DNA of 64,000 bases from Paraflavitalea devenefica (lineage in GTDB: Bacteria > Bacteroidota > Bacteroidia > Chitinophagales > Chitinophagaceae): contig NZ_JAARML010000003.1 in NCBI RefSeq assembly GCF_011759375.1, positions 620,001-684,000 on the forward strand. Direction: 5' to 3'. The first letter of the stretch is position 1, and the number at the start of each line of letters is the position of its first letter. The notes below the pieces were generated by a model that worked only from the letters and a program-made list of their open reading frames with translations, did no database searches and had not been told where the DNA came from. Of the stretch, positions 58,373-64,000 are shown in pieces. The position numbers and the translations under genes are program-made.

Positions 58373-59866
58373 TTAAAAAGAGCTTTTTAATGCATTTCTT
58401 CCTTTGGGTGTAATAAAGTATATATTGCCCTTCATTGCAATTAACCCGTTTTTAAGTAAAAAGCTAATTTCGTCAGAAATACTCCACTGAAATAATTTTG
58501 GAATTTCTTCGTCCATTGCAGGTTCCATCATCAATTTCTCCAAAATTTGTTGTTGTTTATCTGTTAGAGTGTAAACCTCGAAATTTTCGCTATCAACATT
58601 GATTTCAAACGGCACATCTGGATGAATACGAATTACTACCATAAAAAGAGACCTTTCAGGATCGGTCGATAAAATCGGTTTAGGAGAACCATTGTTGCTC
58701 AAAGAACTCACTATTGTAGGAATGCCGGTTGCATATTTTTCTGCCAGCCTAATATTTTTAAGCCAATCACCAAGTTTTAAATTCCTGTAATTTCTAGCAG
58801 TAATTCTTAGTTGCGCTAAAGCCACTTCATCAATAGGAGGCAATGGACCTGGATAACTAAGTATTTCAATTCTACGATCATTACCTGCCTTATATACCCT
58901 AATTTCATTTGGAGTCGGATTTGTATAACTTCTATGATATAATGCGTTTACAATTGCTTCCTCCAAAGCTTGATAGGGATAATTAAAATATCTCCTTGAT
59001 TCTACTTGCGATTCACTCTTCCGAACAAATGCCTTAATTACATTACTATCCAAATAATCCATTATTTGTCTTATTTGAATATGAACAGGACCTTGGAATT
59101 TCTTTTCAGAATATCTAGTTCCGGCTTCGTCCTCAAATTCAACTAAATTTGTAACACAGCCTTCGAAAAATTTCTCTGGATGCTTACAAAACATCAAAAG
59201 ACCCACATTTAAAGGCTTAATGTTTTCCGGCGTCCCCCTTGCAATTTGCATTTTTATAGCTATTTCGGTCAAAGTAAGTCCAGAAATCTCGTCGTATAAA
59301 GTGCTTTTAATTTCCTGCAGATATGCTTGAATTAGCCCCAAGTCCAAATCATTAATACTCGCTTTGGTATTTATCCGATCATCAAAATATTTATATGACG
59401 CTAATTCATTTAGTCGTTCTTTTAACCGTCGAGTTGCCGGAATAGTAACCGAAGAAGGTCTAACGTACTGTTTCAGTTGTCCTTTAGGTCCAAGTGTATT
59501 CGGAGCTTCATATGGTCGTTCCTCGCCAGTATTCACCCAAATTATTACTATATGCTTATCTTGGTAGACAATTGGCTCAATGATTGGAAAAATATTGGGC
59601 TGAATTTTAAAACAAAGTTCGATAAACTCCTTTTGAATCTTGTCAATTTGATTAAGCTGGACTCCAACAGGAGGGAGAATTGGAATGCCATCTTTTTCTT
59701 CAATCCCGACTATTATATAACCACTCCCATATTCATTAATGTCATTTGCAAAAGCACACATCGTATGAATAACCTCCTCAGGATTCCACCCGCGTTTATA
59801 TTCAATTCTGACCGACTCCACCGTTTTAGCATTTACAAGGTCGTCTATATTTATTGGTATTGCCAT
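58373..59866 (-). CDS. AlbA_2 / ATP-binding transcriptional-regulator-like protein (COG2865 type)
   Basis: The N-terminal ~135 residues are an AlbA_2 (Schlafen AAA_4) domain (ESVRIEYKRGWNPEEVIHTMCAFANDINEYGSGYIIVGIEEKDGIP). A GHKL-type ATP-binding domain follows (PYQALEEAIVNALYHRSYTNPTPNEIRVYKAGNDRRIEILSYPGPLPP), then a winged helix (TDKQQQILEKLMMEPAMDEEIPKLFQWSISDEISFLLKNGLIAMKG). Such proteins occur in defence and mobile regions as regulators or effectors. I chose ATG 59866, which leaves one base after the upstream stop; ATG 59905 would overlap the upstream gene by 38 bases. It is the last gene of the operon. Confidence 0.88.
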   Translation of the reverse strand: MAIPINIDDLVNAKTVESVRIEYKRGWNPEEVIHTMCAFANDINEYGSGYIIVGIEEKDGIPILPPVGVQLNQIDKIQKEFIELCFKIQPNIFPIIEPIVYQDKHIVIIWVNTGEERPYEAPNTLGPKGQLKQYVRPSSVTIPATRRLKERLNELASYKYFDDRINTKASINDLDLGLIQAYLQEIKSTLYDEISGLTLTEIAIKMQIARGTPENIKPLNVGLLMFCKHPEKFFEGCVTNLVEFEDEAGTRYSEKKFQGPVHIQIRQIMDYLDSNVIKAFVRKSESQVESRRYFNYPYQALEEAIVNALYHRSYTNPTPNEIRVYKAGNDRRIEILSYPGPLPPIDEVALAQLRITARNYRNLKLGDWLKNIRLAEKYATGIPTIVSSLSNNGSPKPILSTDPERSLFMVVIRIHPDVPFEINVDSENFEVYTLTDKQQQILEKLMMEPAMDEEIPKLFQWSISDEISFLLKNGLIAMKGNIYFITPKGRNALKSSF

Positions 59867-59867
59867 T

Positions 59868-60623
59868 TCATTTAGTTGGAAATTCTTTATATACTTGTCC
59901 ATCAATCATACAGCCACCCTTTGCATACAAGGGATGCGCCTTTACAAGTGTAGGATCGCTTAAGTCGGGATTAAAAATACGTTTTCCCCATTGTTTAAAG
60001 AAAAAAGGTATATTTTGTCTCTTACAATTATCCCTAATTTTCAAAACCCATTCCTTTTCAACCTTCCTTGCCCTTCCTCCAGATTCACCTCCTACCACAA
60101 TCCAAGATAGTCCATAATAATTATTATAAGATATATCACCTAATAGCGGCTCAAAGGATACAAATTTAATCTGAGCAGAAGACCTTTTTAACAAGTCAAT
60201 TCTTCCAGCTTCATCTTCACTTTCTACAGAAACTCCTAACCAGATGTTATCTGACCAGCACAAGCTTTTAGATAATCCTACTACCCTATCAATTCGTTTG
60301 GTCAATATCTGGAACTGATGAATCGGTGTTTGATTCATAATCTGAAAAATGCGATTAATATAAGGCTCTTGTATATCTTCATGAAAAAGATCACTCATTG
60401 AGTTAACAAAAACTTTCGAGGGTCTTTTCCATCTCATTGGATCAAATAATCGATTTGGAGCTAACGACAGTTGAAATCCATTTTTATATTGTGCAATACC
60501 TCGCTTTTGTTGCATCTTTGCCCAACGCTCAGCATAGCAGTATTTGCATCCAGGAGAAATTTTAGTGCATCCAGTTGTTGGGTTCCATGTAACTTCCGTC
60601 CACTCAATATTTGATCGGTTCAT
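59868..60623 (-). CDS. Three-Cys Gp37/Gp68 (DUF5131) family protein
   Basis: The N-terminal motif IEWTEVTWNPTTGCTKISPGCKYCYAERWA places cysteines at 19, 26 and 29 (C-X6-C-X2-C), the defining three-Cys motif. Further family stretches are VFVNSMSDLFHEDI, FQILTKRIDRV, NIWLGVSVES, VSFEPLLGDI, WIVVGGESGG and FFFKQWG. The cluster resembles a radical-SAM iron-sulfur site, but the enzyme activity is not established. Members typically sit beside a methyltransferase-like partner (TcmP); here the gene upstream by 5 bases also has a SAM-methyltransferase-like motif. The family is common in phages and islands. Confidence 0.9.
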   Translation of the reverse strand: MNRSNIEWTEVTWNPTTGCTKISPGCKYCYAERWAKMQQKRGIAQYKNGFQLSLAPNRLFDPMRWKRPSKVFVNSMSDLFHEDIQEPYINRIFQIMNQTPIHQFQILTKRIDRVVGLSKSLCWSDNIWLGVSVESEDEAGRIDLLKRSSAQIKFVSFEPLLGDISYNNYYGLSWIVVGGESGGRARKVEKEWVLKIRDNCKRQNIPFFFKQWGKRIFNPDLSDPTLVKAHPLYAKGGCMIDGQVYKEFPTK

Positions 60624-60628
60624 GTGAG

Positions 60629-61531
60629 CTAGATTTTTGATAGCTCATTTATACAATCGGCAGTTGCCGAAGGCTTCGATACTTTATAATATCTCCGAAG
60701 CATACCATGAAACTTTCCTCCTAACCATTTTTCTTCTTTAAGATCTAACCAAAATGAATCAGTAGTCTCATTGTGTGCTCGAAGGCCAGCAATCTTTACT
60801 GCTTTATCCAACTCATTACTCATTGTTTCAACATCCATAGGAAAAGGGTTTTTACTGATATCTCTATGCAAAAACAGCCTGCGCAAGACATCCTCCCTTT
60901 TAAAACGCATAGAATGGAATTCGCCATGGGTTATAACTATATGCCTAGGTTTTAGCAGAACTAGCAACGTAGGCAATATTGGTAAGGTTGAGCCACATGT
61001 ATCTAAATCAACTAAATCTATTCGAAGTTTATTTACTTTTAAGTCAGCAGCAGCATCAAGAGCATCTCCCATAAAGAAGAAAACTTTTTTATCCCCGTTC
61101 GTAAACAATTTCCATAGACAATCACCCGTATTTACCTTTTCAAATTTATTTTCTCTTGCTGTTTTCTCAAATTGCTTCAATTTTGACTTCATTATATCAG
61201 AGGCATAAACAACGTCAGCAACAGTTGTCCATTTAAAAGTCTGATGCCCAGCTCCTGCATAAGCATCAAAGACATGTTTAGGCTTTACTTTTCGAGCTAT
61301 TTGTGTTGTGAAGTCTTCTTTCTGATCCCGATAGGATTCGCCAAAAAGGTCATGTTTTATTCTTAATTTTCGAACTTTACTTCTAATTCCAGGAAGTGTT
61401 CTTCCAGGAAATAATTCCATTAGAAATTGCGCATCGAAAGACTCTTTTTTCAAATATTTTAATAGCAGCCTCTCATCCTCAGGACTCCATGATAAAGGAA
61501 TAGTGTTTGCTTTTCGCCTTTCTAGTGCCAT
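60629..61531 (-). CDS. SANT/Myb-like DNA-binding plus SAM-methyltransferase-fold protein
   Basis: The N-terminus (SWSPEDERLLLKYLKKESFDAQFLMELFPGRTLPGIRSKVRKLRI, about residues 14-58) is a SANT/Myb-like helix-turn-helix. The rest carries SAM-binding-like motifs: VFDAYAGAGHQT (87-98, motif I), a second acidic strand VVYASDI (108-112), TGDC (135-138) and IDLVDLDTCGS (171-181) in the catalytic-loop position. No standard DPPY/NPPY motif is seen, so the target (DNA, RNA or protein) is unclear. It occupies the place of the TcmP partner of three-Cys proteins. It lies 6 bases after the HerA gene. Confidence 0.7.
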   Translation of the reverse strand: MALERRKANTIPLSWSPEDERLLLKYLKKESFDAQFLMELFPGRTLPGIRSKVRKLRIKHDLFGESYRDQKEDFTTQIARKVKPKHVFDAYAGAGHQTFKWTTVADVVYASDIMKSKLKQFEKTARENKFEKVNTGDCLWKLFTNGDKKVFFFMGDALDAAADLKVNKLRIDLVDLDTCGSTLPILPTLLVLLKPRHIVITHGEFHSMRFKREDVLRRLFLHRDISKNPFPMDVETMSNELDKAVKIAGLRAHNETTDSFWLDLKEEKWLGGKFHGMLRRYYKVSKPSATADCINELSKI

Positions 61532-61537
61532 AATAAT

Positions 61538-63373
61538 CTATTTTTCTTTTAAAGCCATTTGCAACCTCTTCTGTCTAAAAATATCCATTGAGGAGTGAGG
61601 AATGGGGGGAGCAACACTATGAACTCTTACCCAATCTGGAGTTCCATTAAATGGACTTTGTATCCAAAACTGTCCCTGACTGAAGCTATTGGCTACATAA
61701 GCTAATTCTTTATCAAGAAAGGCATATTGCGCATTTTTCGGATTGATTTTCATTACCACTCTAGTGGGGCATTGTTCCGGCACAATTGGATGCAAATCTT
61801 GAGGATTTTGAGTACTTAGTACAAGATTTAACCTAAATTTCCGCCCTTCTCGTGCCAGCTTCTCAAAATTCGATCTCAATCTGCTAAATACTTCTGCGCT
61901 TCCATTTGATCCACTTGAATTTGTAGCTGGAATGATCTGATGAGCTTCGTCGAAAAATACATATGTATCTTGCATATGTTTCTTTTTTTTATACAACCAG
62001 CTTACAAGTTGCATTTCCCACATTAATCGTTCATCTTGATTTAAATGATCCAAATAAAGAATTGTTGTCCCGTCAAAGTCAAAATCATCCAGTGGGTTCT
62101 TTTCCTCCTGCAAACCTGTAGGATCCATATCGAAATACTCTTCTAAACTACGTAACGCCCTTTTACTTGCTTCAAATGTGCTCCGATAATAGGAAATGCC
62201 ATTCGTAGGGATCGTAATTTGAGGAGTTGTATTTCTTGCAAGCAATCTTGAAATCGCAGTCTGCAACCTAGATAAAGAAGCTGGCTCTCCGCTGGATTTC
62301 AATCCATCTGCGATATCCTCAATTAACAACGCCGCTTGTTCTGAGCTAGTTCTAAAAAGATACTCAGCGTCCCTTGGCGAATCTAAGTCTTGAAAGCGTA
62401 AACTAATCCTACGAACATCTACTGATCTTTTTTGTGCCAATTTAATAAGAGAAGCTACCTCCGAATCCGCATACGGATCACGAGTCATTGGTACAATTAA
62501 TCTGAACTTGCCAAATAGCTGTTTTGCTTGCTCATAAACTTTTTCATCGATTTCAGGTTGCCATCCTGAAGGCTGAATATGATCTACAAAATCCCAAAAA
62601 AGTAGTTGCGAAATATCACCTTGTACATCAGTAAGAATTATTTTGTTTTTACTATCATGCTTCCGTATCTCATATGCTAGATTTTTTAGAAAAACAGTCT
62701 TCCCTGATCCACTTTCACCCACAATGAAGATGTGCTTATTGTCTAATCTGTCAATATCCCATTTATACTCAATAAACTCTCTATCATTCCATCCATACGG
62801 TTTATTTCCAAACCCAATCATGCCAAGATTAAGCCCCTTGTCTTTTACTCTTAAGATGTCTTTTAAGGTAGGAGATGGATCATCATCTTCATGCTTTAGT
62901 TTTGGGAAAAAAAGCCTACTATGACCGGAAGGTGGCCTTTGAACAGCAGAATCTACAAACTCCCCAGGTTTTCCAGCAATAGGAGACAATTCTCTTGTTA
63001 AAGCCACCTGTATTACCATCGGCTGGTGGGTGTGGGGTCCATTGATTTCCTCAAGTGGCACAGTAGGATCCATAAGGTTATCCTCCTGATAAAGCATGCT
63101 TGTCCTTTCTGGATTAAAGGGTGAAACAGCCTTCAAACCTATAATCCTACCTGCATACCAAAAATCTTTATAATCATTAGTGACAATACCTTCTGTCTTT
63201 CTATCCCTGATCAATATCGAAGCCCCTAAAGCCAATTGTGGCATCTTTTCTGGGTCATTTATTACATATTCAGCTAGAGCTCCTTTTTCATCAATAGAAA
63301 ACGGAGTATTAATATCGTGATATGGTTTAGCAACTTCCAGCATATGTGATTTCGTTTCGCTGTTTTGTGACAT
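61538..63373 (-). CDS. HerA-like DNA translocase/helicase (FtsK-HerA ATPase)
   Basis: The 611-residue protein has an N-terminal beta-barrel-like HAS domain (about 25-150, ALGASILIRDRKTEGIVTNDYKDFWYAGRIIGLK). The ATPase core has Walker A GESGSGKT (219-226) and Walker B TYVFFDEAHQ (about 471-480), followed by the sensor-like region LVLSTQNPQDLHPIVPEQCPTRVVMKI. The C-terminus (QSPFNGTPDWVRVHSVAPPIP) is HerA-like. HerA hexamers pump duplex DNA into the NurA nuclease for end processing; the NurA-like gene lies 11 bases upstream. In bacteria such pairs often occur in defence or mobile contexts. The rest of the operon is in the same strand. Confidence 0.88.
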   Translation of the reverse strand: MSQNSETKSHMLEVAKPYHDINTPFSIDEKGALAEYVINDPEKMPQLALGASILIRDRKTEGIVTNDYKDFWYAGRIIGLKAVSPFNPERTSMLYQEDNLMDPTVPLEEINGPHTHQPMVIQVALTRELSPIAGKPGEFVDSAVQRPPSGHSRLFFPKLKHEDDDPSPTLKDILRVKDKGLNLGMIGFGNKPYGWNDREFIEYKWDIDRLDNKHIFIVGESGSGKTVFLKNLAYEIRKHDSKNKIILTDVQGDISQLLFWDFVDHIQPSGWQPEIDEKVYEQAKQLFGKFRLIVPMTRDPYADSEVASLIKLAQKRSVDVRRISLRFQDLDSPRDAEYLFRTSSEQAALLIEDIADGLKSSGEPASLSRLQTAISRLLARNTTPQITIPTNGISYYRSTFEASKRALRSLEEYFDMDPTGLQEEKNPLDDFDFDGTTILYLDHLNQDERLMWEMQLVSWLYKKKKHMQDTYVFFDEAHQIIPATNSSGSNGSAEVFSRLRSNFEKLAREGRKFRLNLVLSTQNPQDLHPIVPEQCPTRVVMKINPKNAQYAFLDKELAYVANSFSQGQFWIQSPFNGTPDWVRVHSVAPPIPHSSMDIFRQKRLQMALKEK

Positions 63374-63384
63374 TTTAAAGAATT

Positions 63385-64000
63385 TTAGAATTCGACTAAC
63401 CCAAGCTTCTTCTTATCGAATGCGGCTTTCATTTGTTGCTCGATTAACGTACGGTCATGATCTAATATACATCTTTCAGATGCAGCAGCAATTACTAATG
63501 GTTTATCTCCTCCTAACTCAAACTGCCAGATTGCTGCTGATATTGCAAATTCAACTTGCTGTTTGTTTTCCTGCCACATAAATTTGGGGATTTCGATCCT
63601 TACAAAACTGTAAGGTTTAGCCCTTTTATGATAGTAGCAGGTAAGAGGTTTCAATCCTTCAAAGCCTTCCTTTTCAATAATCTGTTGCCTAGTCTTTTCG
63701 ACGTACTCTATTAGTGGAGTACGGTATCCAGGTTTCAGTATTTTCTTTAGAAGCAAGACATCTGTACCAAAGGAATTAATGACTCTACCTGTAATATGCT
63801 GGTTTGGGAAATATTTCTCTATAAGATGAGGATATGCATTTAAAGTATTAATTAACACTCTAGAGTCAGTTATCTTTGACGACAATGCAATAAAAGTTTT
63901 CTTTTTGTTTGACCACCCCAATAATTTCTGTAACCCATTTTGGATATCTGAAACTTTACTACTGTTTGAAAAGAGTGCCCCATCCTTTATACAGACCAAA
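63385..64000 (-). CDS. NurA-domain nuclease, C-terminal part (cut by window edge)
   Basis: The visible ~205 residues contain the second half of a NurA domain: KDGALFS, then KTFIALSSKITDSRVLINTL, SFVRIEIPKF, and the C-terminal helix AISAAIWQFELGGDKPLVIAAASERCILDHDRTLIEQQM. The N-terminal part with the first catalytic aspartate lies beyond the window, and the codon at 63999 is an internal TTG. NurA is a 5'-3' nuclease that works inside the HerA ring. Its stop is 11 bases before the HerA start. Confidence 0.75.
   Translation of the reverse strand, partial: LVCIKDGALFSNSSKVSDIQNGLQKLLGWSNKKKTFIALSSKITDSRVLINTLNAYPHLIEKYFPNQHITGRVINSFGTDVLLLKKILKPGYRTPLIEYVEKTRQQIIEKEGFEGLKPLTCYYHKRAKPYSFVRIEIPKFMWQENKQQVEFAISAAIWQFELGGDKPLVIAAASERCILDHDRTLIEQQMKAAFDKKKLGLVEF

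Larger units (their letters stand above)
58184..64000. mobile_element. Integrated genomic island, one end visible, runs off the window
   Basis: The island is bounded at one end by the tRNA remnant. Its DNA is clearly richer in A and T than the rest: two 60-base lines counted by hand (59041-59100 and 62641-62700) each hold 17 G or C. All five genes face the boundary and form one operon. The gene-free stretch 58201-58372 contains a repeat AGGTCGA-CTTGC-AGGTCGA (58245-58263) and otherwise nothing recognised. No integrase is in view; it would be expected near the intact tRNA beyond 64000. Confidence 0.6.

Noticed and set aside
1..64000. CRISPR arrays, rRNA genes, complete tRNA genes, transposases
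   Set aside because: No regularly spaced direct repeats of CRISPR size, no rRNA or full tRNA cloverleaf sequence and no transposase motif were recognised by eye. A covariance-model scan would be needed to exclude a divergent small RNA.

Overview
The window looks like chromosomal DNA of a Bacteroidota member, most likely family Chitinophagaceae. The reasons are a complete ECF sigma / FecR / SusC / SusD locus, two proteins with type IX secretion (T9SS) C-terminal domains, a Gld-type ABC exporter, a BlaI/M56 pair, and promoters of the Bacteroidota form TTTG-N19..21-TAnnTTTG. No rRNA gene, complete tRNA gene, CRISPR array or transposase was seen.

Layout. 1-3.4 kb: start of dapA (cut by the window edge), accA, and an autoregulated BlaI/M56 peptidase pair. 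3.5-7.4 kb: a secreted esterase, an M1 peptidase and an MBL-fold hydrolase. 7.5-15.4 kb: sigma factor, FecR, SusC, SusD and an accessory lipoprotein, a nutrient uptake locus. 15.5-21.5 kb: ABC ATPase, a GldF-GldG fusion and two tandem MutS-like ATPases in one operon. 21.6-26.6 kb: an MFS exporter, a secreted PKD/T9SS protein, and an ECF sigma factor overlapping a membrane-anchored barrel-like protein. 26.7-29.1 kb: a five-gene ArsR-led operon with a clear twin operator. 29.2-31.1 kb: a small secreted protein and a thiol-disulfide reductase. 31.1-46.2 kb: a two-component system next to a giant SpvB/RHS-type protein (2827 aa), a T9SS-sorted partner and an outer-membrane barrel protein. 46.2-49.3 kb: repeat-rich accessory DNA with two unrecognised genes, a SRPBCC gene and a duplicated gene end.

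49.4-58.1 kb appears to be a self-contained sigma-54 circuit. A TPR sensor kinase and an NtrC-type activator are encoded on the minus strand. Twin 18-bp palindromes (ACTCC-N8-GGAGT, centres exactly 30 bp apart) lie between them and a good -24/-12 promoter that drives a divergent six-gene operon (2TM protein, cupin, CMD-family protein, double ABM protein, secreted PfpI, secreted alpha/beta hydrolase).

58.2-64.0 kb is the most interesting part. A 17-bp tRNA 3'-end remnant (best fit tRNA-Asp) with its own terminator marks the edge of a low-GC integrated island that runs off the window. Its visible cargo is one tight five-gene operon: NurA-like nuclease (partial), HerA-like translocase, a SANT/Myb-like plus SAM-methyltransferase-fold protein, a three-Cys Gp37/Gp68 (DUF5131) protein, and an AlbA_2/ATP-binding regulator. 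This reads as a candidate DNA-processing or defence module.
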